From NCBI GenBank assembly GCA_944320135.1, contig CALUGI010000003.1, positions 1 through 64,000 of the forward strand: a DNA stretch of 64,000 bases, in the 5' to 3' direction. A program made the position numbers and the translations under genes. The notes under the pieces were generated by a model. It was given only the letters and a program-made list of their open reading frames with translations. It was not told the DNA's origin and ran no database searches. Every line of letters begins with the position of its first letter. Positions within the stretch are counted from its first letter, which is position 1. This document shows, in pieces, positions 52,307 through 60,666 of the stretch. The stretch is from an uncultured Phocaeicola sp. GTDB lineage: Bacteria > Bacteroidota > Bacteroidia > Bacteroidales > Bacteroidaceae.

Positions 52307-53542
52307 ATGATTTACAATCTGATTATGCTCCTTTACGCAAGTGCGGTCAGGATGGCCGCGCTTTTCAGCAAGAAAGTCGCTCTGATGTACCGAGGTGAAA
52401 GAGAGGCTTTCAACGTGCTGGAAAGAAACATAGTGAAAGGAGAAAAGTATCTCTGGTTTCACGCCGCATCGCTGGGCGAGTTCGAGCAGGGCCGCCCTCT
52501 GATAGAAGAAATACGCAAGAAGTATCCGCGATACAAAATTCTGCAAACCTTCTTTTCCCCGTCGGGATACGAGGTGCGCAAGCACTACAAAGGGGCAGAC
52601 ATTGTCTGTTACCTGCCCCTTGACACTCCTCGCAACGCAAGGCGTTTCATCGAGCTTGCACGGCCTTGCATGGCCTTTTTCATCAAATATGAATTCTGGA
52701 AGAACTATCTGAACGAACTTGACCGGCAAGGTATCCCTGCATACAGCGTATCGTCTATCTTCCGCCCCGACCAGATTTTCTTCCAGTGGTACGGAAAAGG
52801 ATACAGCCGGGTGCTCCATACATTTGCCCGTCTGTTCGTCCAAAACCGGAGTTCGGCGGAGCTTCTCCGCAAAATAGGAATCGAAAATGTCACGGTTGTG
52901 GGCGATACCCGCTTCGACAGGGTAATCGAGATATGCCGGAAAGCGAAAGATCTTCCATTGGTTGACAAGTTTAAAGGAGACTCGCTTGTCTTTGTCGCCG
53001 GAAGTTCGTGGGAACCGGACGAAGACATCTTCATTCCTTATTTCAACGAATGCCCGAACATGAAACTGATTGTGGCCCCTCACGTAATCGAAGAAAGCCA
53101 CTTGAAAGAGATAGAGGGGAAACTGGCCCGCAAGTCCGTGCGCTATACGGAAGCCACGGAGGAAACGCTGCAGAACGCAGACTGCCTCATCATCGATTGT
53201 TTCGGGCTGCTTTCGTCCATTTACCGCTATGGAGAAATCGCATACGTGGGAGGAGGATTCGGAGCCGGAATCCACAATGTGCTGGAGGCTGCCGTGTATG
53301 GAATGCCTGTCATATTCGGACCGAACAACAGGCGTTTCCGCGAAGCGCAAGGACTGCTGGCTTGCGACGGCGGTTTCGAGATTCACGGGAAAGATGACTT
53401 CAACGCACTGACGGACAAACTGACAACAGACAAGGGTTTTTTAAGGGAAGCAGGGAAAGCGGCCGACGCATACGTCCACGAAAATGCAGGCGCGCTCGAA
53501 AAAATAATGCAGACTATCGGAAAGGAACTGGAAAAGCTGTAG
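52307..53542 (+). CDS. waaA: 3-deoxy-D-manno-octulosonic acid (Kdo) transferase
   Basis: A 411-residue inner-membrane glycosyltransferase that adds Kdo to lipid A precursor. It has an N-terminal hydrophobic anchor (MIYNLIMLLYASAVRMAALF), WFHAASLGEFEQGRPLIEE, FFIKYEFWKNYLNELDRQGIP, VVGDTRFDRV, FVAGSSWEPDEDIF, LIVAPHVIEESHLKEIE and YVGGGFGAGIHNVLEAAVYGMPVIFGPNN. This is the complete set of WaaA motifs. Its presence shows an LPS-bearing Gram-negative cell. Confidence 0.95.
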   Translation: MIYNLIMLLYASAVRMAALFSKKVALMYRGEREAFNVLERNIVKGEKYLWFHAASLGEFEQGRPLIEEIRKKYPRYKILQTFFSPSGYEVRKHYKGADIVCYLPLDTPRNARRFIELARPCMAFFIKYEFWKNYLNELDRQGIPAYSVSSIFRPDQIFFQWYGKGYSRVLHTFARLFVQNRSSAELLRKIGIENVTVVGDTRFDRVIEICRKAKDLPLVDKFKGDSLVFVAGSSWEPDEDIFIPYFNECPNMKLIVAPHVIEESHLKEIEGKLARKSVRYTEATEETLQNADCLIIDCFGLLSSIYRYGEIAYVGGGFGAGIHNVLEAAVYGMPVIFGPNNRRFREAQGLLACDGGFEIHGKDDFNALTDKLTTDKGFLREAGKAADAYVHENAGALEKIMQTIGKELEKL

Positions 53543-53555
53543 CGGTAACGGAAAC

Positions 53556-53612
53556 GCGAATGCGAACGCAGGGAAAGCGTCACTGCTCATGAAGCCCTGC
53601 GTCCGCATTCGC
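53556..53612. terminator. Hairpin between converging waaA and cysK
   Basis: The 18-bp arms 53556-53573 and 53595-53612 (GCGAATGCG... / ...CGCATTCGC) have one mismatch. There is no T run, so its role as a terminator is likely but not certain. Confidence 0.55.
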
Positions 53613-53627
53613 TCTCCAGAACGGCAT

Positions 53628-54563
53628 TCATTCAAAGTCAAAAAGAGCCGTCGACAGATAGCGTTCTCCTGTATCAGGCAAAAGAACCACAATGTTTTTC
53701 CCTCTGTACGCTTCTTCTTTCGCAAGCTGAACGGCAGCAAAAGCAGCTGCACCGGAAGAAATTCCCACCAGCAGCCCTTCCTGTTGCGCCAATTCGCGCG
53801 CAGTGCGCATGGCATCCTCGTCCGCCACGCGGATTACCTTGTCTACAACTTCCGAATCATACGTCTTGGGAATGAAACCGGCGCCGATACCTTGTATCTT
53901 GTGCGGCCCGGCATTTCCACCGGAAAGCACGGGCGAACTGTCCGGTTCCACCGCTACGATTTCAATGTCCGGCTTGTACTGTTTCAAACCTCTTCCCGTG
54001 CCGCTGACGGTGCCTCCCGTACCGACTCCGGCCACGAACACGTCAACCGCTCCGTCGGTGTCGCTCCATATTTCCTGAGCGGTGGTCTGCGTATGCGCTT
54101 TCGGGTTGGCAGGATTCGCGAACTGCTGGAGAATGACAGCACCCGGCATGGCGTCTCTCAATTGTTCCGCTTTGCGGATAGAGCCTCCCATGCCTTCGCT
54201 TCCCGGAGTAAGCACGATTTCCGCGCCCAAAGCCTTCAGCAGTTTCCTGCGCTCCATGCTCATGGTTTCCGGCATCGTCAGTATCGTCCTGTAACCTTTT
54301 GTCGAGGCTATCCATGCCAGCCCCACCCCCGTGTTTCCGCTGGTCGGTTCGATGATGACAGCCCCCGGCTTCAATATGCCTTGCCGTTCAGCGTCTTCTA
54401 TCATGGCAAGGGCGATGCGGTCTTTCACGCTTCCTCCCGGATTGAAGAACTCCACTTTCGCGATGATGTTTCCTGCCGCCTGATGCGTTTGCGAAAAGCG
54501 GTCCAGCCAGACAAGCGGAGTGTGTCCGATCAAGTCTGTCAGTTGTGCATAAATCTGTGCCAT
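53628..54563 (-). CDS. cysK: Cysteine synthase A (O-acetylserine sulfhydrylase)
   Basis: A 311-residue PLP enzyme making cysteine from O-acetylserine and sulfide. The PLP lysine is Lys47 in FFNPGGSVKDRIAL. It also has EPTSGNTGVGLAWIASTKGY, QQFANPANPKAHTQTT, AGVGTGGTVSGTGR and VGISSGAAAFAAVQLA. The start is the ATG at 54563, 26 bases after the -7 box TATCTTTG. Confidence 0.96.
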   Translation of the reverse strand: MAQIYAQLTDLIGHTPLVWLDRFSQTHQAAGNIIAKVEFFNPGGSVKDRIALAMIEDAERQGILKPGAVIIEPTSGNTGVGLAWIASTKGYRTILTMPETMSMERRKLLKALGAEIVLTPGSEGMGGSIRKAEQLRDAMPGAVILQQFANPANPKAHTQTTAQEIWSDTDGAVDVFVAGVGTGGTVSGTGRGLKQYKPDIEIVAVEPDSSPVLSGGNAGPHKIQGIGAGFIPKTYDSEVVDKVIRVADEDAMRTARELAQQEGLLVGISSGAAAFAAVQLAKEEAYRGKNIVVLLPDTGERYLSTALFDFE

Positions 54564-54588
54564 AATTGTCTTTATAAAATGATACATG

Positions 54589-54596
54589 CAAAGATA
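54589..54596 (-). promoter_or_regulatory. -7 box TATCTTTG of cysK
   Basis: A perfect TAnnTTTG upstream of the ATG at 54563. Confidence 0.7.
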
Positions 54597-54854
54597 TACG
54601 ATATTGCCGGAATAACGGAAAGGAGCCGGAAAATTTCATGGTTTTTAGCGGCGTTTGCAACCGGAGAAAACCGTTTTCCCCACATGCACGCCCTTGCCGG
54701 ACGGCATCCCGGCGCACCGCCGGCGGAAACGAAGGCGGCCTTGCAAAAAAGAACCGCCGCGTTTCGGCCGGTTGCCCGCCGCCTTCTCCGGACGTCCCCC
54801 TCCGCCTCCGACGAGAAAATTGCACAAACACGGACTTCCGCATCAAAGTTTTTG

Positions 54855-54862
54855 TATCTTTG
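54855..54862 (+). promoter_or_regulatory. -7 box TATCTTTG of the TPR gene
   Basis: A perfect TAnnTTTG 31 bases before the ATG at 54893. It excludes upstream in-frame starts. Confidence 0.7.
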
Positions 54863-54892
54863 CAACCTGAAAAAACATCAAATCGACTTATT

Positions 54893-55852
54893 ATGGGCTT
54901 ATTGTCAGCTTTATTCGGAAACAAGAAACCGGACGAAAACCGAAATCCGCAAGAAGAACAGAACCGGAAAAACTTCGATATCCTGAAATACGACGGCATA
55001 CGGGCGCGCAACATGGGAAAACTTCCTTACGCCATCAAATGCTTTGAAGAAGCGGTTGCGCTGAACGAAGAAGCCGAAACGCTGGGACTTCTCGCGCAAG
55101 CCTATCTGCAAGCCAACCGCACGGACGATGCGCGCGCCGCACTGGAACGGTTAGCGGAAAAAGACCCTTCCGACATCCGCACGCTGCTCTCGTTAGCAAG
55201 CGTCTGCTACATGCTGGAAGATTATGAAGGCATGAACGAAGCGTGCCGGAAGGCCATTGCCGCCGACAGCGCGAACGCGCAGGCTTACTTCCTCTCTGCC
55301 CGCGCGGAAAGGGGGCTGAAAAACAACCTGAACGCTATAGTGATGCTCACCAAAGCCATCGCCTTGAACGAAACCTTCGCCCAAGCCTACCAGCTCCGCG
55401 CCGAAGTGCTGTGGGAGATGCGCCAGGCCCGCGAAGCGATGGAAGACATCGGGCACATCCTTTCGGCAAGTCCCGAAGACGAAGACGCGCTCCTGCTGAA
55501 AGGGAAAATAGAAGCGGCTCTCGGACAAACGGAAGAAGCCCTTGCCTGCTGCGACAAGGTGATGGAAGCGAACCCCTTCAACGAACAGGCTTACCTGCTG
55601 AAGGGAGGAATGCTGGCCGGAGAAAACAAGCTGGCCGAAGCCGAAACGCTCTATACGGAGGCCATCGACCTGATGCCCGACAAAGCTGCGTTCTATCAGG
55701 AAAGGGGCCGCGTCCGTCTGCTCGGCGGAAACAAGGAAGGGGCTGCCGACGACATGAAGAAGGCCATCGAGATAGCTCCCGAAAAAGAGGAACAGATTTC
55801 GGGCAACTTCAGCAATTTCGGAAAAAGCGGCCTGCAAACGGGGATATACTGA
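54893..55852 (+). CDS. Tetratricopeptide repeat protein
   Basis: A 319-residue soluble protein made of about seven or eight TPR units. Examples are MGKLPYAIKCFEEAVALNEE, LAQAYLQANRTDDARAALER, AERGLKNNLNAIVMLTKAIALNE and KGGMLAGENKLAEAETLYTEAIDLMPDK. There is no signal peptide, so it is cytoplasmic. Such proteins are assembly scaffolds; no partner can be named. It is transcribed alone. Confidence 0.85.
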   Translation: MGLLSALFGNKKPDENRNPQEEQNRKNFDILKYDGIRARNMGKLPYAIKCFEEAVALNEEAETLGLLAQAYLQANRTDDARAALERLAEKDPSDIRTLLSLASVCYMLEDYEGMNEACRKAIAADSANAQAYFLSARAERGLKNNLNAIVMLTKAIALNETFAQAYQLRAEVLWEMRQAREAMEDIGHILSASPEDEDALLLKGKIEAALGQTEEALACCDKVMEANPFNEQAYLLKGGMLAGENKLAEAETLYTEAIDLMPDKAAFYQERGRVRLLGGNKEGAADDMKKAIEIAPEKEEQISGNFSNFGKSGLQTGIY

Positions 55853-56461
55853 CACGGATGACAGGTTCCACCCCGAAAAAGGGATTCTTTTACGGGACTT
55901 CCGCAACTGCGGAAGCCGATACGTTTCAACGTCCGGACTGACATAGGAAGGCCGGACGCGATTGTTTTCGTGAGAAGGTTGCTTGACGGTACCTCAAATC
56001 ACAAATTAAGTGGAATGATTCCGCCTTTTTTATTTATAACCGCCACGCATATAGGGCAACTCATCGAACAGGAGTTTTGGCGGCAGGAGCGAAGTGCCGG
56101 ATGGTTGGCTGGGAATGAATGCCGACCCGGACAGCCCGAACCGGCTTACGGACGTAGAAATCACAAGAACTGCAATCAACAATCCGTTTACAGCCGATTA
56201 TGAGATAGAATACATCGACTGATGCCCGAAGCAGGAAAGATGTACTGAAAACCCGCCCGGCTTCACCCGAAAAACGCCGGGACATTCCGCATCAAACGCC
56301 GCGACTTTTGCCTTCAAACGTCGCGGCGTTTTCTTGTTCCGCCCGCGCCTCTCCGGAAAGGGTTACAAGTCCGGGAAAGAAACTTATACAAGAAAACTCA
56401 AAAAATAATTCTTCCCTTCTAAATATAAATGAAGACCTTAGGTTTTCCCGCCCAAAAGATG
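55853..56461. other. Long intergenic region, mostly noncoding
   Basis: Some 600 bases between the TPR gene and the GNAT pair. It contains a short hairpin (CTTCCGCA/TGCGGAAG near 55898-55918), a frame of 35 codons with coding-like composition (56115-56222, possibly a gene remnant) and the hairpin at 56294-56336. I see no complete gene. Confidence 0.45.
56294..56336. terminator. GC-rich hairpin with T-rich tail
   Basis: A perfect 11-bp stem AACGCCGCGAC (56295-56305) / GTCGCGGCGTT (56320-56330), followed by TTCTTG. It belongs to a family of look-alike hairpins elsewhere in the window. A terminator for transcripts coming from the left is the simplest reading. Confidence 0.6.
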
Positions 56462-56469
56462 TATCTTTG
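56462..56469 (+). promoter_or_regulatory. -7 box TATCTTTG of the GNAT pair
   Basis: A perfect TAnnTTTG 24 bases before the ATG of the small partner gene at 56493. Confidence 0.7.
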
Positions 56470-56492
56470 CAGACGAATCAAAGACTGCATAT

Positions 56493-56660
56493 ATGGCTAT
56501 AGAAATCAAACCTATCCCAGTGCTTCGCGGCAAAGCTGCGACACGCTTCGTGGAGGAAGCGGACAGAAACGCCAGAGAAAAGCGCGGTTCTATAGACTTC
56601 ACGAAACAAGCGGCAAAAATGCGCGCCATATTGAAACGTTCCAAACTGCATCAAGAATAA
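56493..56660 (+). CDS. Small basic protein, probable antitoxin partner of the GNAT
   Basis: A 55-residue protein (MAIEIKPIPVLRGKAATRFV..., ending ILKRSKLHQE) on a frame different from the larger one that spans it. It has its own promoter (-7 box 24 bases upstream), a proper ATG and stop, and lies five bases before the GNAT start. The pattern of a short helical protein directly before a GNAT acetyltransferase is that of antitoxin-toxin pairs such as TacAT/AtaRT. The sequence is not an obvious ribbon-helix-helix, so the antitoxin role is an inference. Confidence 0.65.
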   Translation: MAIEIKPIPVLRGKAATRFVEEADRNAREKRGSIDFTKQAAKMRAILKRSKLHQE

Positions 56661-56665
56661 TTGAT

Positions 56666-57268
56666 ATGCTGGAGCGTTGCGAGTTCTGCGAACTGAATGA
56701 AGAGGTGCTTCGGGAATGCGACGGATTCTCGTGCAAGAATGAAGACATAACCGAGTTCTTCACGAAGGAATATGCCGATTACGCTTACCAACTTTTAGGC
56801 AAGTCCTATTGTTTTGTGGAGCAGGACAAGCGACGCATCATCGGCGCTTTCACCGTAGCCAATTCAAGCATCCGGGCCGACTTGCTCCCGAACAACCGCC
56901 GCAACAAGCTCAACCGTAACATACCCAACGAGAAACGCCGTCCTCAATACCCTGCGGTATTGGTTGGACAGCTTGCCGTCAGTGAAAACTATAAAGGACT
57001 TCATGTAGGCGATGAGCTGTTGGATGCCATCAAATCGTGGTTCATAGAACCGCTGAACAAGACGGGATGCCGTTATATAGTGGTAGACGCCTTGAATCAT
57101 CCAAAGGTCTTTGACTTTTATCAGCGCAACGGCTTTAAGTTCCTGTTCTCCACAGAGGAAGAAGAATGGACATTTCTGCACGGCAGGAGAACGGCGAAAG
57201 AGAAAACAGCCATGCAATCTATGCATACCCGACTGATGTATTTCGACCTGATACTGCTGCGCGCCTGA
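56666..57268 (+). CDS. GNAT family N-acetyltransferase, possible toxin
   Basis: A 200-residue acetyltransferase. After CDGFSCKNEDITEFFTKEYADYAY comes the GNAT core: KRRIIGAFTVANSSIR, VLVGQLAVSENYKGLHVGDELLDAIKSWF (motif A, acetyl-CoA loop) and YIVVDALNHPKVFDFYQRNGFKFL (motif B). The layout, with NEDITEFF near the start and the R/Q-x-x-G-x-G/A-like loop GLHVGDEL, is shared with TacT-like tRNA-acetylating toxins and also with ordinary GNATs. The ATG at 56666 follows the stop of the 55-codon partner by five bases. Confidence 0.82.
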   Translation: MLERCEFCELNEEVLRECDGFSCKNEDITEFFTKEYADYAYQLLGKSYCFVEQDKRRIIGAFTVANSSIRADLLPNNRRNKLNRNIPNEKRRPQYPAVLVGQLAVSENYKGLHVGDELLDAIKSWFIEPLNKTGCRYIVVDALNHPKVFDFYQRNGFKFLFSTEEEEWTFLHGRRTAKEKTAMQSMHTRLMYFDLILLRA

Positions 57269-57319
57269 TAAGGGAACAAGAAATTTCTGAAAACAGAAAA
57301 GAAAAATTCAATAGAACGC

Positions 57320-57348
57320 TTGTTTTTTCAAGAAAAGTATTACATTTG
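57320..57348 (+). promoter_or_regulatory. Promoter of the aromatic amino acid operon
   Basis: TTG at 57320-57322, 18 bases, TACATTTG at 57341-57348. The leader peptide starts at 57384 and pheA only at 57566, leaving a leader RNA of about 210 bases. Confidence 0.75.
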
Positions 57349-57383
57349 CAACGGAAATAATAACAAAATAACAACAGACACGT

Positions 57384-57473
57384 ATGAAAGCATTGAACGC
57401 ACGCTTCTTCTTTTTCTTTTATTACTTTTACTTTAGCAATGAAGTGAAGCGGGAGTTTGCGTATGTACGTTAA
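57384..57473 (+). CDS. Phe/Tyr leader peptide of the pheA operon
   Basis: A 29-residue peptide: MKALNAR, then FFFFFYYFYF (residues 8-17), then SNEVKREFAYVR and TAA. Ten aromatic codons in a row (seven Phe, three Tyr) directly in front of the Phe/Tyr biosynthetic operon are the hallmark of ribosome-mediated attenuation. The 3' part of the coding region (57445-57454) is exactly complementary to the 5' arm of the downstream terminator, so ribosome position can decide which structure forms. Confidence 0.88.
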   Translation: MKALNARFFFFFYYFYFSNEVKREFAYVR

Positions 57474-57526
57474 AAGAAAAACAGAACCAAACGAAAAAAC
57501 GAACGAATATGACGAATCCCGCTTCA
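57445..57526 (+). promoter_or_regulatory. Antiterminator pairing of the pheA leader
   Basis: TGAAGCGGGA at 57445-57454 (inside the leader peptide gene, after the aromatic run) is a perfect complement of TCCCGCTTCA at 57517-57526, the 5' arm of the terminator. A ribosome stalled on the Phe/Tyr codons leaves this segment free to pair and prevents the terminator. A ribosome that reaches the stop covers it. Confidence 0.8.
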
Positions 57527-57550
57527 ACATGAAGTCGGGATTTTTTTTTA
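57515..57550 (+). terminator. Attenuator terminator before pheA
   Basis: The stem AATCCCG-CTTCA / TGAAG-CGGGATT has one bulged T and a three-base loop, followed by nine Ts (57541-57549). It lies between the leader peptide and pheA. Confidence 0.88.
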
Positions 57551-57565
57551 GACAAAAAACACAAG

Positions 57566-58408
57566 ATGAAAAGAATAGCGATACAAGGAATCGTGGGCTC
57601 GTATCACGACATTGCCGCCCACAAGTATTTCAAAGACGAGGAAATCGAGCTGGTGTGCTGCAACACGTTTGAAGACGTGTTCGGAGCGATGAAAAAAGAC
57701 AGCAGCGTAATCGGAGTGACGGCCATCGAGAACACCATCGCCGGAAGCCTGCTCCACAACTACGAACTGCTCCGGGAAAGCGGAGCCACCATCATCGGCG
57801 AACACAAGCTGCGCATCAGCCACAGCATCATGTGCCTGCCCGGTGAAGATTGGGGAACGCTGACCGAAGTCAACTCGCACCCCGTGGCCCTAGCGCAATG
57901 CCGCGACTTCCTCCAGCACCACCCCCAGCTGAAGGTGGTAGAGACGGAAGACACCGCCGCCAGCGCGCGCGACATCAAGGAAAAGGGTCTGAAAGGCCAT
58001 GCCGCCATCTGCTCGAAATATGCGGCGGAACTCTACGGCATGAAGATTTTGCAGGAAGGCATCGAAACCAACAAACACAACTTCACCCGTTTCCTCGTGG
58101 TATGCGATCCGTGGACGGCCGACGAAATGAAAGACCGCTCAAAAATCAACAAGGCAAGCATCGTGTTCTACACGCCCCACAGCGAAGGAAGCCTCTCGCA
58201 AGTGTTGTCAATCTTTTCGTTCTACCACATCAACCTGACCAAAATCCAGTCGCTCCCCATCATCGGACGCGAATGGGAATATATGTTCTACGTAGATGTA
58301 ATGTTCGATGATTATCTGAGATACAGGCAGTCCATCGATGCAGTAACCCCATTGACCAAATCACTTAAAATATTAGGAGAATATGCAGAAGGAGAATCAA
58401 CCATATAA
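57566..58408 (+). CDS. pheA: Prephenate dehydratase
   Basis: A 280-residue monofunctional enzyme converting prephenate to phenylpyruvate. It has the catalytic core (IAIQGIVGSYHDIAAHKYF, GVTAIENTIAGSLLHNYELL, DTAASARDIKEK, NKHNFTRFLVV with the essential Thr of the TRF motif). A C-terminal ACT domain (about 195-275; ASIVFYTPHSEGSLSQVLSI, NLTKIQSLPIIG) gives phenylalanine feedback. First structural gene behind the attenuator. Its 3' end overlaps the aminotransferase gene by 26 bases. Confidence 0.95.
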   Translation: MKRIAIQGIVGSYHDIAAHKYFKDEEIELVCCNTFEDVFGAMKKDSSVIGVTAIENTIAGSLLHNYELLRESGATIIGEHKLRISHSIMCLPGEDWGTLTEVNSHPVALAQCRDFLQHHPQLKVVETEDTAASARDIKEKGLKGHAAICSKYAAELYGMKILQEGIETNKHNFTRFLVVCDPWTADEMKDRSKINKASIVFYTPHSEGSLSQVLSIFSFYHINLTKIQSLPIIGREWEYMFYVDVMFDDYLRYRQSIDAVTPLTKSLKILGEYAEGESTI

Positions 58409-59570
58409 GATTGCGCCGGCCGACCGCCTGGCCAACGTAAGCGAATACTATTTCAGCCGCAAGCTGAAGGAAGTGGCCCGCATGAACGCGGAAGGGAAAA
58501 ACGTAATCAGCCTCGGAATAGGAAGCCCTGACATGCCTCCTTCGGAAGACACCGTCAAAGTGTTGTGCGAAAACGCGCAAAAGCCGGACGTACACGGATA
58601 CCAGCCCACTGTAGGCATACCGGAACTGCGCCAAGCCATGTCGGAATGGTACAAGCGGTGGTATGGCGTTGACCTCGACCCGAACACGGAAATCCAGCCG
58701 CTCATCGGCTCGAAGGAAGGCATCCTGCACGTCACGCTGGCCTTTGTGAACGTGGGCGACCAGGTGCTTGTCCCGAATCCGGGCTACCCTACCTACACTT
58801 CGCTCAACAAAATTCTGGGAAGCGAAATCGTCAACTACGACCTGCGCGAGGACAACCGTTGGCAGCCCGACTTCGACCAATTGGAGAAGATGGACTTGAG
58901 CCGCGTGAAGCTGATGTGGACCAACTACCCGAACATGCCCACCGGAGCCAACGCAAGCATGGAGCTATACGAGAAGTTAGTCGACTTCGCACGCCGGCAC
59001 AACATCGTCATCGTCAACGACAACCCCTACAGCTTCATCCTCAACCGCAAGCCAATCAGCATCCTCAGCGTGCCGGGGGCGAAAGAATGCTGCATCGAGT
59101 TCAACTCGATGAGCAAAAGCCACAACATGCCGGGCTGGCGCGTGGCGATGGCGGCCACCAACGCGGAGTTCATCCAATGGATTGTGAAGATTAAGAGCAA
59201 CATCGATTCGGGCACCTTCCGTCCTATCCAGCTCGCCGCCGCCCAAGCCTACCGGAACTCAGCCGAATGGCACGAGGAAGCGAACGTGAAAGTGTACGGA
59301 CGCCGCAGGAAACTGGCGGAAGAAATCATGCGGGCGTTGGGATGCACGTTCGACCCCGAACAGGTGGGCATGTTCCTCTGGGGACGAATCCCCGACACGT
59401 ATACCGACGTGGAAGACCTTACCGAACGGGTGCTCCATGAAGCACGGGTGTTCATCACGCCGGGATTCATCTTCGGAAGCAACGGAAAACGCTACATCCG
59501 CATATCGCTCTGCGCAAAAGAGGACAAACTGGCCGAAGCGCTCGAACGCATCAAGGCCGTATTCAAATAA
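58383..59570 (+). CDS. Aminotransferase class I/II, probably aromatic or prephenate
   Basis: A 395-residue PLP enzyme. Motifs: VISLGIGSPDMPPS, HGYQPTVGIPELRQAMSEWY, VPNPGYPTYTS, LMWTNYPNMPTGANAS, IVNDNPYSFIL and EFNSMSKSHNMPGWRVAMA with the PLP lysine. Its place between prephenate dehydratase and DAHP synthase points to transamination of phenylpyruvate/hydroxyphenylpyruvate or prephenate. Sequence alone cannot separate these from aspartate or DAP-type aminotransferases. The 26-base overlap with pheA implies translational coupling. Confidence 0.9.
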   Translation: MQKENQPYKIAPADRLANVSEYYFSRKLKEVARMNAEGKNVISLGIGSPDMPPSEDTVKVLCENAQKPDVHGYQPTVGIPELRQAMSEWYKRWYGVDLDPNTEIQPLIGSKEGILHVTLAFVNVGDQVLVPNPGYPTYTSLNKILGSEIVNYDLREDNRWQPDFDQLEKMDLSRVKLMWTNYPNMPTGANASMELYEKLVDFARRHNIVIVNDNPYSFILNRKPISILSVPGAKECCIEFNSMSKSHNMPGWRVAMAATNAEFIQWIVKIKSNIDSGTFRPIQLAAAQAYRNSAEWHEEANVKVYGRRRKLAEEIMRALGCTFDPEQVGMFLWGRIPDTYTDVEDLTERVLHEARVFITPGFIFGSNGKRYIRISLCAKEDKLAEALERIKAVFK

Positions 59571-59593
59571 CTGCTAACTCTAAAAGAAAAGAT

Positions 59594-60661
59594 ATGGAAC
59601 TCGAATTGCAACCCATCGAACTGGAAGGCGTATCGAAAGAACGGCCTTTGGTCATTGCAGGCCCCTGCAGTGCCGAAACAGAAGAACAAGTGATGTCTAC
59701 AGCCAAGCAGCTTGCAGACAAAGGCATCAAGATTTTCCGCGCAGGTATATGGAAACCTCGCACCAAACCGGGCGGCTTTGAAGGCATCGGCGTAGACGGG
59801 CTTCCCTGGTTGAAGGAGGTGAAAAAGGAAACCGGAATGTATGTAGCTACGGAAGTGGCGACCGCGAAACACGTATACGAGTGTCTGAAAGCGGGAATCG
59901 ACATTCTCTGGATTGGAGCGCGCACCACGGCCAACCCGTTTGCCGTGCAGGAAATCGCAGACGCGCTGAAGGGAGTAGACGTCCCGGTGCTGATAAAGAA
60001 CCCGGTGAATCCGGATTTGGAGCTGTGGATCGGCGCATTGGAGCGAATCAACAACGCGGGGCTGAAACGAATCGGTGCCATTCACCGGGGATTCTCGTCA
60101 TACGACAAGAAGATTTACCGCAACCTTCCGCAATGGCACATCCCCATCGAGCTGCGCCGGCGCATCCCCAACCTGCCGATTCTCTGCGACCCAAGCCACA
60201 TCGGGGGCAAGCGCGAACTGATAGCCCCGCTCTGCCAGCAGGCAATGGACTTGGGTTTCGACGGACTCATCGTGGAATCGCACTGCAATCCGGACGCAGC
60301 GTGGAGCGACGCTTCGCAACAAGTCACTCCGGACGTGCTCGACTACATACTGAGCCTGCTTGTCATCCGCTCGGAACACCAGAGCACGGAAAACCTGAAC
60401 GACCTGCGCCGCCAGATTGACGAGTGCGACAACGAACTGATGGACATCCTTGCCAAACGAATGCGCGTGTGCCGCGAAATCGGAACGTTCAAGAAAGAGC
60501 ATAACATGACCATCCTCCAGACAGGACGCTACAATGAAATCCTCGACAAGCGCGGGGCGCAAGGTTCGCTCTGCGGCATGGATGCAGATTTCGTGAAGCA
60601 GGTGTTTGAATTGATTCACGAAGAAAGCGTGCGGCAGCAGATGGAAATTATCAACAAGTGA
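59594..60661 (+). CDS. DAHP synthase fused to chorismate mutase
   Basis: A 355-residue bifunctional enzyme. Residues 1-260 are a 3-deoxy-7-phosphoheptulonate synthase of the KDO8PS-like type (RPLVIAGPCSAETEEQVMS, FRAGIWKPRTKPGGFEGIG, DILWIGARTTANPFAVQEIAD, PILCDPSHIGGKRELIAPL, DGLIVESHCNPDAAWSDASQQ). Residues 265-355 are an AroQ-type chorismate mutase (NLNDLRRQIDECDNELMDILAKRMRVCREIG). The enzyme catalyses the first shikimate step and the branch step from chorismate to prephenate. It lies 23 bases behind the aminotransferase. Confidence 0.95.
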   Translation: MELELQPIELEGVSKERPLVIAGPCSAETEEQVMSTAKQLADKGIKIFRAGIWKPRTKPGGFEGIGVDGLPWLKEVKKETGMYVATEVATAKHVYECLKAGIDILWIGARTTANPFAVQEIADALKGVDVPVLIKNPVNPDLELWIGALERINNAGLKRIGAIHRGFSSYDKKIYRNLPQWHIPIELRRRIPNLPILCDPSHIGGKRELIAPLCQQAMDLGFDGLIVESHCNPDAAWSDASQQVTPDVLDYILSLLVIRSEHQSTENLNDLRRQIDECDNELMDILAKRMRVCREIGTFKKEHNMTILQTGRYNEILDKRGAQGSLCGMDADFVKQVFELIHEESVRQQMEIINK

Positions 60662-60666
60662 CATGC

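Noticed and set aside
56115-56222. A 35-codon frame (starting MNADPDSPNRL) with coding-like composition
   Set aside because: No promoter or ribosome-binding site was found, the upstream frame is broken and no family is recognised. It may be a remnant, so it is mentioned only in the intergenic entry.
59571-59593. Internal promoter before the DAHP synthase-chorismate mutase gene
   Set aside because: The 23-base gap has no TAnnTTTG box and is too short; the gene is read from the upstream promoter.
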